Shown: positions 46,103 to 59,064 of the stretch, one piece after another | How the letters are laid out: each line of letters starts with the position of its first letter | Position numbering within the stretch: the first letter of the stretch is position 1 | Origin: Plazaster borealis | Taxonomy: Eukaryota; Echinodermata; Asteroidea; Forcipulatida; Labidiasteridae | DNA: 64,000 nt | Assembly (NCBI GenBank): GCA_021014325.1 | Contig: CM037472.1 | Span: 32,078,234-32,142,233, forward strand | Reading direction: 5' to 3' | Notes under the pieces: model-generated | The model's input: only the letters and a program-made list of their open reading frames with translations | What the model was told of the DNA's origin: nothing | Database searches by the model: none | Translations under genes and position numbers: made by a program

Positions 46103-47830
46103 AGGTTGCCTGTACATTGCCTCATGTGTCATGGCCTCTTGAGCAGTAAGTACAACAAACTATTCAGAGAATTGATTCAAATAAACATGTTCATGTCTAA
46201 AGAAAACACAAAGGATTGTACAACTGTGTAATTCTTTGCATCCTCTATGGTCGTTATTACGCCAATCTATGGCTGAAACGACCATGGAAACCAATGCACT
46301 ATGGTTGTTTTTGCGTCATGACCCAATTTGATTTAAACGAAAGGCATGCTAATTCTTTGGAATCGATGGTGACTGATTTGTGTTCACCGCGAACAGAGAT
46401 TCACGTCGTCGAGTACCCACAATGGATTTTGCTTGATCAAAGGATCGTTATCTAGTGTTTGTTGTGATATCTGCTTTTGGAAACTTGTTTGTTGATGAAG
46501 CTCAAAAACTCAATGTCCGGGATCAGTATGGTCCAGGAGAGACCGGCAGGCAAGGCAAAATTGTTTCTGTCCCTCTACCACAGCAAAGGCAGGTTTCCTG
46601 GGACCGATTTCATTGCTGTGCTTACCCCAGAAATCCACGCGTATGGCCCATAGAATCATGCGCTTTCTGTAATGCACAGAATTCTGTGGTAAGCAGAGCC
46701 ATGAGATTGGACCCCCGGTGGTGATATATTTTGAAGCTTGAAAATTGTTGATGAATACCAAAATAAAGACACCTGTGCATATGGCAGGATCCAACTGTGG
46801 ATTTTGTGGAAAAGGGATTACTCCCTCACACCCAATAAATTGGCCACATCTGTGCCAGCATCAATGTTGAATACAATGCAGTAGACTGTTCTAATGTACA
46901 TCAAGCCATTGATTTTTGGGATTCTCTGATTGTCAGTATGATCACAACACGGATGATCAATACAATATGGGGGCCAGCCTATATTTTATTGACTGCATCC
47001 ATTTGATCATTGGGGGGGGGGGAGTAAAAACAAAGAGATCAAGGATTTCTGTTATCTGGGTTATGTACAGTCTGTTTTGTGACCTCATCACACAGCCACA
47101 ATAAAATTCTAGAAGTGTTTGGGAACAGGTTTTTAAAAAAATCAATTTTAAAAACTTTTCAAGGGGTTGTTAGTACAATGGGATATCAAAGTTTGAAACA
47201 CCAAAAAAGTAATATCGATTGACACCTGTTATTGATTAAATACACTTTTTTTTATTTGTGAAATCCAGAAATGGACGTCTTTTTAAAAATATCGTGTCTG
47301 ATAGATGGCATGGCGTACCATTTTCTGATGCCATTGCCAATAACAACTCAATAGTCTGAATTAATCTTCGCTAAAATGATAAAGAAACTTCAATTTCTTC
47401 CAATTATTAATTCCCAAATCAAAACTGCAATATACTGCAAACACTGACAATGCAAATTAGTCATAAATTCAAACCCTTGAATATGCTCGCTTATATTTAG
47501 ATTAAAATGTACACAAAGGTATTCTCTTTTTGAAACCAAAAATTGTTGGTTAAAATTACTGCAAGTGTTAATTTCAACAACTTTTAGTGTCTTAAAAAAA
47601 TTTATGTAAAGCTATTATATAAACCTTTGCGAGTTTCAAAACACTAAATGAATGCAATGCAGTTTTAAGTAATCAAAATGTTCCTTACAACCTAAAACCT
47701 TTGATTTTATTATTTGGTACTTACAACTGTAATGTACACACCTCTGGTTAAATGGTTCAAATTATCTACTTCCTCCAAAACTAAGTTTGTAACTTGTATT
47801 AAAAAAATACCTTCACATTGTATGTTTGGA
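46103..47830. other. Region without a supported gene; one MITE family C copy
   Basis: A family C MITE is at 46600-46714. Plus-strand open frames at 46216-46455 and from 46455 show no recognisable motif or splice support. An 11-bp G run lies at about 47012. The rest is AT-rich. Confidence 0.4.
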
Positions 47831-48190
47831 AACCAAAGTCATGGAGCTGCTTAGGCACACAATTTGCTAAGCACAGAAAGATCTTGCTTAGGGAAACAGG
47901 TAACCCATCAAAACACCATGTAAAGTATACATCGTATGTGACTGGTCCCCTTTAAATGGTTGCTTAGCAGACAAATTTACTAAGCAATAGTTTCTTAGCA
48001 GCTGTATGAGATTAGGCCCACAGGGCAAAATTTCACAGAGCTGCAAAGGCACAAAACATATCCAATAAAGCACAAAACAATGGTGTTTATCAGAATAAGT
48101 TTACCCGCCAACCTGACATGTCACATGTACCATTAAGTGACTGGTATCCTGCTCATTTATCTGCTTAAGAAGCTCAATGAAATTGGGCCC
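47831..48190. repeat. Two adjacent MITE family A copies
   Basis: 47831-48019 (ATGGAGCTGCTTAGG ... GCTGTATGAGATTAGGCCC) and 48023-48190 (GGCAAAATTTCACAGAGCTG ... AATGAAATTGGGCCC) lie almost end to end. Their divergence suggests two insertions or an old duplication. Confidence 0.7.
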
Positions 48191-51100
48191 AGGTCTTGAA
48201 AGCAAGCAATATAACATGGCCACTGGCGGAGGACTTATCCCACGGCCGAATATAAACCCAATATTTCACGTAGAATAAATCTCTTAAAAAGACAAAATTA
48301 GCTTCAATTATTAATGTTATGATGCTTATAATGCAGCAATCACAGTAGCAATACAAAGATCTATATAATGTCTAAATTGACTGTACATTTGTTCAAACCG
48401 AACCGTCATATTTTCATGTAAAAAAAAAAAATAATAATAATAATAATCCACAGTGAATTTGTTTTCTTGCTTGAAAAAATAGAAAGAAAACAAATCCGCT
48501 GTTTAAAAAATGCAACCAAAATATTTACCAGATCCGAATCCGACTTTGTCCAATGAAAACTTGTTTCAAACCAACACAAGTACATGAAGTTTTATTGTAC
48601 CATTAAAGGGCAAGCAGCTCTAGACATGTCTGACTTTATGCAGTGAAAAATTAAATCTAAAAAAACACAAAACAAAACACAAGCAGCTTTTAATTTGCAT
48701 CATTGACCATAAGTATCCCCTTGAAGGCAGCAACTCAAATGGGAGAAGGGGATTAGTCCATAAGAAGATTAGCAAGAGCTAATCACCTGCTGGCAATATC
48801 TTGATATCTCTTTCAAAGAGGATCCGTTCCGCTTAATACAAGTAACCAAGACTGAGCTAAGCCAGTCCCTAGTTTCCAAGACATTCTTAAAACCTAGCTT
48901 AGACACTTAATCCCGAAAGTTGTTTCTACTGCTCCTTAAACCTTTACCCAATAAACACACACTTTCTGTCTTCAAAATTTCCATTTTTAATGTATCATGA
49001 AAATGCACAGAAAACAAATCAAGCGTCGTGCATAAACTTCCTCTTGAAAACCCCCAAAACAAAAACAACTTGACTCTTACTTTTCCCGTTTTAGAATGAA
49101 AATGTTCTCATTAATGAAAAGAACTTCCTTTTCTACCCTTTGCTTTATTATTCCTGGAGCAATTTCATGACGCACAAAGTGGAGTTTATATGCAGTTCTC
49201 GATTTCATTTTCAAACGACATGTAACTATTGCTGAAATGATCGATGTAAAACAGATAGATTCTGGTACGTGGCCTATCTGCATGCGTCCTTTCTCTATGC
49301 TGCATGAATGTGATCTTATGCACTGAAACCGGTTCATGGTTGTGTGAACTATTAGAAATGATGGTAGCAGTGGATGACTAAGCTGCTTGGCTAATATCCA
49401 GTTCGATCATGCTCGACTCTTTGTCCAAGATAACAATTCCAGTGACTCAATGCTCAAATTCTGCACCACCAGCATTTAGATATCTTTGTTGCAAAAACTG
49501 TTGTGCATAAGAGAGAAATGACACAATTCTTAGACTTTGGTTTTGAAGGAGTATTGTCTGACGAATATCCTGGTTTCGAAGTGCTGGTTTGCAATGTGCT
49601 GAATTCATGTGATGCAGTCATGCTCTCTGCCCATTTGATCATCTTTTTTCTTCCCAACGAGAACTGTAATTATTTGTACATGAAGTCAATTCTATGGAAA
49701 ACTATACCCCAGTGTCTGAACTGACAAAGCACTCCTCTGAGTGGTTTGCAGATGACATAGTTTCGTGTCCCGAAGCTTTTCATACCATATGGAGAAATGC
49801 TTCCTTCATGTTTGGTCATCGCTCATGGGTTATCAAGAAATCAAAACAATTGTATTTGATTCCAAACTCAATATTTTCTCTCCGTTAATAAGAAGTGTCT
49901 CAGTACTGCACAGTTTCTATTCCAACCAGACCATTCGTGATGTTGTCCCTTTCTTTGGTTACAACTAATACAAAGGTTTTCTATGATCACGTAAAATACA
50001 CAGAATTCAAGAACTTGAAAGGGAAACAAAAGTTGACTGAGAAGTCCCCAACTTATAAACAGAGTGTACAATAACTCACTTAATGAAACTGTAGATTCAC
50101 GAGTCAAGCCAAATTAACATCAACTTGATCTCATACTGTTTTTTGGGTTTGTTTGCAATGATATATCATGGGGGCTTTTAGTATGGCTATTTTGTTTATG
50201 GCACTTCGCAGTGTAATAAGTTATTTCACCCACTGACAAAACATAAACAGTAAGTTGTTTGGAATTTTTTTTTTTTAAGTGCACTTTTCTGAATTGGAAA
50301 TCTTTGCATTGTATATGTGTATTTTCTTGAATTATCCAGGCCACAAGAAGTGTTTTTCTGTTTACATTTAAAAGCATGACGGTAATTTTTTTTATGAAGC
50401 TCAACTTTTATTCCCTCCCAGAATGAAAGCTATACCCTATGTGCAAGCCAAGCATGTCGATAATGCCACCATCGTTGCCATACCACCATACACGGTTTTG
50501 TTCGAGATGAAGTTCAGCCACACGGCAAACAATGCATTAATTTTTCATGTCATTTTTTTTTGCAAGGGCAAGGTGGCTTATGAGGACTAGAGGGCACTGT
50601 AACAATAATGAAAACACTGAGGCTAGATTATGCCTCTATGAAGTACCAAGGCAGATGCCTTCTTCACTTACTTTTCATAAAAATAACTCAATGTCTTCGT
50701 CTCATACTCATATCCTCTCATCAATGAAAAATGTACAAAGTTTGCCACAGCAGTTACAAACTTATCTTTTTAAGAACAAAAACATTAATGAAACAAATTT
50801 GGGGGAAAAAAAGGAATTGTAGAAGCGGCCAATTACAAATAAATACAAAACAAAATGGCCGGACAGCTGCAACAAGTAGAAATGGTCGTAAAACACATAT
50901 TCTTGTGTTTGCTTGACCACTGAATAACCTCCTATCTGTTCGATAGTATCTTACATGGTGAATGTATCTATAAAATAATCACTATACACAAGACAATATC
51001 CCCCCCCCATGGCTTTCCCTTCCACCTTTTCAAACACGGCTTATGGAAATTTTCACTTTTACACTTTTCATATTTATCATGTTACTCTTTTACACAGCAA

Positions 51101-51978
51101 TACACCCAAACTGGAATAATACAAAGTAAGATTGCTTTTTAAAAAAATGCACAATTTACAATAATCTTGGTCCGTACAAACAAAACAGAAGCGCCTCATC
51201 CCTTGTAGACCCATTTTTCTCTAAAGAACAAAATATATCACAAAAAATTCACCTAATTTACAACTCGGATAAGCAGGCCTAAAACAAAAATCCCTTAAAA
51301 AATGTTTGAAAAGAATTTGTCAAATCAAATCACAAGGTTCAATACTATTCCAAAGCTTTCTTTACATGAACATACAGAGCAAACTTAAATTTCATAAATA
51401 AAATCAAAAGCACACAACTACACACACAATACAAAATAATTGTTGCAAAATTTTAAAATATATTAACAGCACTATAAGTTTAATAGTGGTTTTCGTTGTT
51501 ATCTATTTTACTTCTTTTTTTAAATGTAAGGTTTCTTTTTATATTAATAACCTTTCATTCTGAACATTAATATCTAAAAACTATAGCAATAGACTTTTTT
51601 GTTCATTCTAGGAAAATGACTAAAAACTTTTTTCTAGTTTCAAAAGTGGCACTTTCTTTCAAGCGAATGCCGTGCTTGTCCAAAAATCACCAAGCTTCTC
51701 CAATAAAAAAACACTCCCAAAAACCCACCCAAAGTTGGAATCAATTGTCAATAGAATTACAACATGGTACAAAAAGTTTCGCAATGTAACCACAAGTAAG
51801 TTCACAAAAAGGCTCTTACTTCATGGCATTCACTGATCAAACAACTGAGAATTGGCAGTGATTGAGAAAAAGACCAGATTTTCTACAAAATACACATTGA
51901 TTGAACAAAGTTACTCATAAAAAAAACCTGTGCATTTCTACAAGGTACGTACACAATGTCTATGACTTTTACAGACCA
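48191..51978. other. Region without a supported gene
   Basis: AT-rich. A TAA microsatellite is at 48430-48447. Minus-strand open frames at 49077-49337 and 49454-49657 (the latter GYSSDNTPSKPKSKN) are suggestive, but their splice sites are weak. No named repeat was found. Confidence 0.35.
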
Positions 51979-52245
51979 GGGCCCAATTACATAGAGCTGC
52001 TTAAGCAGAAAATGTTGCTTAGTCAGAAATGATGGATGTGACATGGTATTTTGGCTGGTAACCATATTCTAGTAAGCATAATTTTGTTTTGCACAAAAAT
52101 TAGCTTAGCACAAGACATTTATGCTTACCAGAATAAGGTTACCAGCCAAAATACGATGCCACATGTACATTTTCTGACTGGTATCCTGCATATTTTTGCT
52201 GAGCAGAAAAATGAAAGGCACCATTGTCTCTATGAAGTTGGGCCC
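51979..52245. repeat. Compound MITE family A copy
   Basis: GGGCCCAATTACATAGAGCT at 51979 leads to TTTTGGCTGGTAACCATATT. This meets a second, inverted copy (TACCAGAATAAGGTTACCAG) ending TATGAAGTTGGGCCC at 52245. It looks like head-to-head fusion of two copies. Confidence 0.65.
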
Positions 52246-53185
52246 TGCACAGTAATGCCACCATTTTTGTGTGTGTTTCCAAGCATGTATACAATGTCCA
52301 CAACTAACTCTTTACAGATCTGTACAGCAATGCCACCGTTTTTGTTTATAATTCCCAGCATGTCCATTGGTAATATTGTTTCCAGTCCGACATAACGCAT
52401 GGTTGGTACATTCTGAATGGAAGGAGAGATGGTCCCACTATGACAAAAGACCTTTGATGTAAGGAGAGATGGCTGAACTACCTTGCAGGACCATCAATGA
52501 TAAAGATGCATGGAATCAACATGGGCCTATAGTGGTTAGCGCCAGGCTGTCTTTTGTGAAATATCTTGAATTACCTTTTGTTGGTGCTGATGCATTGCCT
52601 TGCCATTGACCACCACGTACCACAATTGGATACAAATATGTACACAGAGAAAGAAGACATTTCTCATGCAGTTGTCATTTTTGGTTGGATTCCCTTCCCA
52701 TCGATTGATCAATACTGTAAACACTATACATTACAGCCCAACCTACATCCCTGGCACCCCTTGATTTACTGGCTCATAAAGGTCTCATGCCTTGGCAAGG
52801 AACACACCAATGCAAACTGCACCCAACGAGTTTACCTTGCATATATTTGCCAAGCCTGATTAAATTTCCAGGGTTCTATTTCACCGTTCATGAGAGGCCG
52901 ATAGCCCAGCAATGAATAATTGCAGCACGGCCACAGAGCAATGTCATTTTGCTTAGGCTGTTGTTAGTTGGCAATTCTGTCAACTGTACAGTCCTTCTGA
53001 ACACCGTTCTTGGAATTTGTGACTGAACCTTCTTGGTTTTCAAGTAGAGATCACACTATGTTGTACAACGCACACGCATGAACTGTACCCTGTCATTGTG
53101 ATGTGTACAAATAAGAACAATTTGCGCAATTTCTGATAATGTATTTTATGAACTACTGTGGAACAGGCTGCATGTTGTAATGCTC

Positions 53186-53320
53186 TGGGTCTAATTTCAT
53201 AGGAAACCAGTCAAAAATGGTGCATATTAAATATCATTTTGGCTGGTAACTTTTTTTCTAAACGCAATTGTCTTTTGCTCAGATAATGTTTATGTTTAAG
53301 CAGCTTTATGCAATTGGGCC
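53186..53320 (+). repeat. MITE family A copy, shortened
   Basis: TGGGTCTAATTTCATAGGAA to AAGCAGCTTTATGCAATTGG, with the interior ATCATTTTGGCTGGTAAC. Confidence 0.6.
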
Positions 53321-54691
53321 GTGGACCAACACATCCAACCCATAGTGTATTCATGGAGTATGTGATTGTGAATTCAAAATATTGAAATGTTTTGCTCTAT
53401 TTCAGGCATTGTTCATTGTGGTTTGCCGTGGCGCTTGTTAACCAACAATATTTTGAACATGAATTCAAGATATATCACAAACCACTCCTAGTTCTGTGGT
53501 CCTATGACACCCTGTTATTCAAGTAAATGTCAACCAAACTCTTTACCAAGGTCAATGTGCACGCCCTGCATTCACAGTTAAATGTCATGCAATGATTCTT
53601 GCAGATCCAAACCCTTTGTAGGTCAAAGACGTGGGCTGTGTTGCTGATTATTGTCCTGACATTGGCAATGTTGTATTACTTGCAGCTCGATTGTGTACTA
53701 ACCCAGATCGTTTGGAATAAATGCCCTACCCTTCCATAACTTTGTTCAACGTTCTTGTGACTGAAAACCTCTCCTATGTCAACATCAAACTGCCACTACC
53801 CAGTTGTTGTCTTCAATACCTGAGTTCTCTGATTGAAAGAGTACATTAACGCTAAGAAGTTACTAATCGAATAGTCACATTTTTACACAATGTGTCACTC
53901 ACTTTATATAAAAAAAAAGAGGAAAAAAAAGAACAACTGTTACGACGACGTTGAGAATAGTTCTACTCAAAAAACGAGACAAGTCAGCACTTTGTTTGAA
54001 GACAAATATTACACCGAAGAGGTAGTTATTTCATTTACTTTTACCTGAAAATTATCTTAATGCTTAAAAATTAGGAACGCAGCCCAGAAACAGTGGCGCT
54101 GCATAATTCATTCAAAATGATCCAACAAATCACAAAATAGAGGACGTTAAAAATCCCCTACAATCATTCAATACTCAAAAGCAAGGATCTGAACAAACTT
54201 TCCAGTTCATTTGTGATTACAAGAAGAAAGAAATCAACTTTTTAAATATATATTCTATGAATACAAACTGAACATGAGAAAGATGGTGGAAAGAGTCCAT
54301 ACGGAGATCTCAACAGATGCAGGTTGTCCAAAACCCTCCTGTTTGACTTATCATTCAAACATCGTTTGAATCGTTTACCGTATATGATACAGGCACTTTG
54401 GTCAGCCGGCAGTATGATCCGATACAGTGAATGCATGCGGACTGCGCGCAGTCGACTCTGTGCACAGGTACTCTACCCTGCAAAAACTGGGTAGTCGTGT
54501 GGTTTTGAATGATCAGTCAACTTTATACAAAATTGGTATAAACAGACGGAGGGTTCTAAGAGCTGAAGGTCCAGGCTGAAGAATTAGCTTGGCTTGCTCA
54601 TCCTCTTTCCTTTACACAGCTCCATTGAATATCCCATACAAGAAGCCACGATCCTATCCAAGCCGACCACTTGTAGTAGTTGAAGATTGAC
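53321..54691. other. No supported gene; possible 3' UTR of a minus-strand gene
   Basis: If the exon at 54692-54823 is real, this would be its 3' UTR. A minus-strand AATAAA (plus TTTATT) occurs near 50406. No repeats identified. Confidence 0.3.
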
Positions 54692-54823
54692 TCAATAAGC
54701 AGCGAGGGATGATGGGTCTTCTACTGGGGTCATGGGGTTGACTGTACTCAGAGACCTGAAGGAGAATACAGCTGGATCACACAGAAGCCGTGGAGGTATT
54801 CTGTTGTTGTTCAGGTTGATTCC
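54692..54823 (-). CDS. Candidate last coding exon, minus strand
   Basis: Follows acceptor TATTATTTCTTGCAG. One frame gives 43 codons from GINLNNNRIPPRLLC to SSLAAY and TGA. A second frame gives 15 codons (GNQPEQQQNTSTASV, stop at 54779) and would join in phase to a possible exon ending at 55899 (DASDTPGS, donor CAG|GTGGGC). Which frame is used, and the gene's identity, are unresolved. Confidence 0.35.
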   Translation of the reverse strand, partial: GINLNNNRIPPRLLCDPAVFSFRSLSTVNPMTPVEDPSSLAAY

Positions 54824-54884
54824 CTGCAAGAAATAATACAAAAAAGGATACAAATTAAACATCGTCTTTGAATTTCATTTTCAA

Positions 54885-55030
54885 GTGACAAACCACAAGG
54901 GAAACTGACTGGATAAATTATAATTTAATAATGGGTTGAACAAAGAAAAATTGACCAGAGCGGGATTTGAACCTGCAACCTCCGGATTAACGTGCCGGCG
55001 CTCTACACACTGAGCTATCTAGCCCCTAAT
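54885..55030 (-). mobile_element. tRNA-derived SINE, family 3
   Basis: The minus strand reads GGGGCTAGATAGCTCAGTGT then GTAGAGC, and GGTTGCAGGTTCAAATCCCG: intact A- and B-box matches. The body ACCACAAGGGAAACTGACTGG is shared with 18280-18475, which marks it as a SINE and not an isolated tRNA gene. Confidence 0.65.
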
Positions 55031-56544
55031 GGCTTTGTGCCAGTCAAAAGCCATACAACCTGCAACTGCCATGTAGCCAGGGAACACACCTAACTTTACG
55101 ATACAACCTGGGAGCGGCAGCAGAGGGATCACCTTAAGGGGATCCGACTTTTCATTTTCGTTAACAACCTTATCATACACAGCACCACAGTTGTAAGATT
55201 TCCCAGATGAACTACAATATGGGGGCTTTCAAGAAAGTGCATTTCACCACATTGTCTCTGCATAATTACGCTGCTCAGTCTATGCCACTCACACATCACA
55301 CGACCAATGTAGTTATTAACATAGAATGTAATAATTCATCGAGATCATAATCAATGTGCTGTTGTTACTTTCGTGACTGATTATGCAACAGGGATGAATG
55401 CTTCTAATTATCTCCCAGCGTGAACCTGGTAAATAAGATGCTTGTGGTTTACTAAGGCTGGAAGTGCAACATCCTTCAACTTGGCTTGTGAACGTCCCGT
55501 CCAACTTGGATATTAATCCATCGAGACACAGGAATCATGGAGCCAATTACGGATACAGTCACTGGGGAATGTACACGTGTGCGCAACACTTTCCCAGGGC
55601 CTTCTCTCTCTCTCCGATTGAGCATTCTCAACACAATGCATTATTAACATGGGAAAAGGACGCGTGTCCTTAACTCCCTGTTTGACCAATGACAAGTGAC
55701 ACATCAGACAAGCCAAGGTCAAACTGTGACAGGCAAAGAGTGTACACTGAAGGAAACCATGAAATACTAAAACATAGACTTTGTAGGACACACTTCCATT
55801 ATGTACATGTACACAGTGCTTGCACCAATGGAAACACGTTTAAAACCTGTTGAAATGCGACGATTGTAATTTCCAAAAATAAAGTACCATGCCCACCTGA
55901 ACCAGGGGTATCAGATGCATCATAGAGTACAGTAGGATTCACTACACTTTATCAACCCAATCACTAATCCACAGTAAGAAAGCAGTAATTTTTACAACAA
56001 TTTGATTTGAAAACATGGTATAAGATGTTCAAACTACATATTATGTTTGTACAAATGAACACGGAATTATCCTTTACTAAGCTACTAAAATGGTCATCCT
56101 CTAGGCACTTATTACACAAAATTCTCCGCGCCAGAGAAAGAAGTCCCCACTATGGGCCCTGTGTATGTAATGATAAGAATTTCTACTTGATGGGTGATGA
56201 TGACCATAATTTTAACATCCTGAACTCAACGTGCACTGCACTACTCTGGTGCACAAAGCATGGGGCCATCCACAAACAAGGGCGGTGCCTCAGAGTTTTG
56301 AGCTCATTCAAATTTCCTTTTCAGAGATTCCAAAGATTAAGGTGTCTATGAAAACAAATGGGAAGGTTCCAAATGAACAAAACAGATTTTCTGGGCCAGC
56401 CGTTTCGACTGACGTGGATGGGACTTTCTCGAAACACTCCTGTGCCTTTACAGTCTGTATATTTATAAGTAATGACAGAATTTAATGTACACGTTCATGT
56501 ACATAACTGCACATTTGGTTTCAATTCAATTTTCATTTTCATTT
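55031..56544. other. No supported gene
   Basis: A plus-strand open frame at 56007-56351 has no motif. No named repeat. Confidence 0.35.
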
Positions 56545-56805
56545 TTCATTGATTAAACTCTGGTCGTAAAGCCAAGGACTCTCAGAAAAGGGAACCTAGC
56601 AAAGAACCCCATGGACAGTAGACAAAGAAAGAAGTTTCAGTTTTAAATGTGGGAGGAAAATCCGCAGAGAATTATTATTCCAGGGAAAACCCACACAATC
56701 TGGTAGAGACTGAAAACCCAATCCATATAGTGCCCCCGGCGGGATTCAAAATGGGGTCCTAGAGGTGGAAGCTGAGGAAAAAATACCACTACGCCAACCG
56801 GACAT
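56545..56805 (-). mobile_element. SINE family 2 copy 4
   Basis: Reverse orientation: minus ATATGGATTGGGTTTTCAGT, B-box-like TTTGAATCCCGCC, and TCCATGGGGTTCTTTGCTAG shared with the 30387 copy. Confidence 0.6.
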
Positions 56806-57308
56806 GCATTTATCATGTCTATGTATGTGTGAATTTTTGAATATTATTTTCTCCCAGCGTGTAAGACTTGCAAAAAAGCCTCCTCCAATCCATGGTTGCA
56901 CCAACTCTTCCAGAGAACATTGCGGCCTGTATAGGCATTGACATAATATTAAATGTAGGGTACATCATGTAAATCATGCATTATATTCAAGTGACAAGTT
57001 TCGTTTGTCTTTCTCCCAGCATGTCAGACTTGCAAAGCATTGTTTCATCCAATTCATTGTCGCACAGACTTTCCCAGAGCACGTGCAAACACTTTCAGCC
57101 AAGATGTGTGACTCATGAGCTACATGTTGATCAGAACCTGGAGATTCGGTTTCAGTAAAGAAAGCGTTAGACCCCTCGCACTGATGTCACTCGCAGAGCT
57201 ACAGTTGGGAGTTAAATTGCATTTCAAGAAATGGTGCGCGTTCTAACCGAGCATGCGTTGCCTAAAATGTGCACTCACAGTAACACATAGGGAGACTACC
57301 AAAATGTA
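56806..57308. other. No supported gene
   Basis: Contains two diverged repeats of a TTCTCCCAGC(A/G)TGT-AGACTTGCAAA motif, at about 56850 and 57010. Otherwise unremarkable. Confidence 0.35.
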
Positions 57309-57637
57309 TCGTAGCCGAGCGGTTTAAGAGCCCCCTGACTCAGCAGAGTGTGGGTTCGAGTCCCGGTTGTGGCACTTGTGTCCTTGAGCAAGATAGTTTC
57401 CCATTATTGCTTTGTCCTTCGAATGGGACATTAAGCCATAGGTCCTGTGAACTAGGATTGGTAGTGCACATAAAAGAACCCAGCACACTTATCGTGGAAG
57501 AGTAGGGGTTAACCCCAGTGTTTCTGGTTCACATAGCAAGCACCCTTGTCTACAGGTTTCCTCAGGCTTGCGAGCTATCAGTGATTAAGTTCACGTATGA
57601 GGCATCTTTGATTTCATTACCAGAAATATATAACAAT
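57309..57637 (+). mobile_element. SINE family 1 subfamily b, with head
   Basis: Head TAGCCGAGCGGTTTAAGAGC, B box GGGTTCGAGTCCC. The middle is shared with subfamily a; the tail CAGGTTTCCTCAGGCTTGCG ... ACCAGAAATATATAAC is not that of subfamily a. The head differs in its anticodon arm (CTGACTCAGCAG). Confidence 0.75.
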
Positions 57638-58139
57638 GACACACACCGGGTACATTTTTCTTATAGGGAAAACAAATCTTCCAACTGTAATTTATTGCCA
57701 TGACATTATATTTCAGGATAGTTTCACATTGACATTGTTCATTTCAATTGATGATGACCTTGAACTGAACCAGGTCCATCATTATGATACCTCAAGGTGT
57801 GAAAGAACACATAGTATTAAAATGATTCTAGTGAAGTGTGATACTGCATAGGATGTTCAGTGTATATCTGGAGTTGCATCTGGCACTATCAACCTTCCTG
57901 TTAGCCCCGGGAGTCATCTGGGATCAGAGGAAGACTGCAATCAAGGGAAAGCCTTAGCTTGTTAAGACCTGGGGTGATTGCAACTGGCATGCTTAAGATA
58001 ATGGAAGAGAACAGGAACTCTAGGGCTATGGGGTTCATTATAAATGACATGCGAAACAATGTTAGCCAAATGTTCCAAGTGTTGCATCATAATCCAGTTG
58101 TCATTTAAACTTTGTTTGCATCAGCAAGAATTTGCAGTG

Positions 58140-58288
58140 GACCCCTTGCATTGGCCCTCATCGCTGAGGTCAAACAATGGAAACGTGCATGCGTGTACAA
58201 GTCGTGCACAACTCGCAGCCACTGATAGGTCTTCATTGACCTCAGTGAGGGCGCTGTTTAAGTCTTGTTATGCCATATGCAAGGGGTC
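58140..58288. repeat. Small inverted-repeat element
   Basis: GACCCCTTGCAT at the left, ATGCAAGGGGTC at the right, with internal inverted words GAGGTCAA / TTGACCTC. 149 bp, non-coding, MITE-like. I did not identify a second copy. Confidence 0.55.
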
Positions 58289-58736
58289 TATAGCATAGGA
58301 ATTCTGTCAAAATCGTCATCCATTGTTCATGTACATGTTCAAATGCATGTTCTTGTACACATGCAGCCTACAATGCAAAATTGTGCACATTTCATGTATG
58401 TCCAGCACTGTCACTCATTCAAAGACTTTCTGAACTAAAAATAAATGTGAACATAACCCACCAAAAACTTAACAGAAAGTCCTCCCTCCATGCTTACGAA
58501 TGTACATGTACATGAGTACATCCACAAGTGTACAAATAAACAAATTTCATACTGTATAATGTAATGTACATGTATGTACTGTTCTGTAAATTACCTTGTG
58601 CGTGTACATACTTAAATGAGTTGACAAACACCTCTGTGTGTACCGCACCTACATGCACATAACAATGCCTCCATTATGATTCCATGATCAATTAATCAAT
58701 TTTTTTCAAGAGGTATTGAGTTGTGTGCGTGGGTAT

Positions 58737-59064
58737 GTATCCACATTCAAACCGTGGACCTATAACAAAAGGGATAATAGGTCCACGGTTGCTATCACAA
58801 AGGAAATCATTGTGGTCCACGGTTGCTAACACAAAGAGTTGAACAAAGGAGGGTCCACGATTGCCGGTGTTTACACACGTGTGTGGGTGTGTGTGGGTAG
58901 GTATCCACATTCAAACCGTGGACCTATAACAAAAGGGATAATAGGTCCACGGTTGCTATCACAAAGGAAATCATTGTGGTCCACGGTTGCTAACACAAAG
59001 AGTTGAACAAAGGAGGGTCCACGATTGCCGGTGTTTACACACGTGCGTGTGTGCGTGTGTGATC
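58737..59064 (+). repeat. 164-bp tandem duplication with internal hairpins
   Basis: CCACATTCAAACCGTGGACC starts copies at 58741 and 58905. About 140 bp are identical; only the GT-rich edge differs. Each copy holds a hairpin ACCGTGGACCTAT / ATAGGTCCACGGT, and the word GGTCCACGGTTGCTA or a close variant recurs two more times. Confidence 0.95.

Noticed and set aside
54950..55026. Apparent tRNA gene on the minus strand
   Set aside because: A- and B-box-like words are present, but the flanking body is shared with another dispersed copy (18280), so it is a SINE head. The acceptor stem does not pair convincingly.
57718..57780. Exon-like segment DSFTLTLFISIDDDLELNQ after a TTATATTTCAG acceptor
   Set aside because: Only a weak donor (CAG|GTCCAT), sits directly behind a SINE, and has no partner exon.
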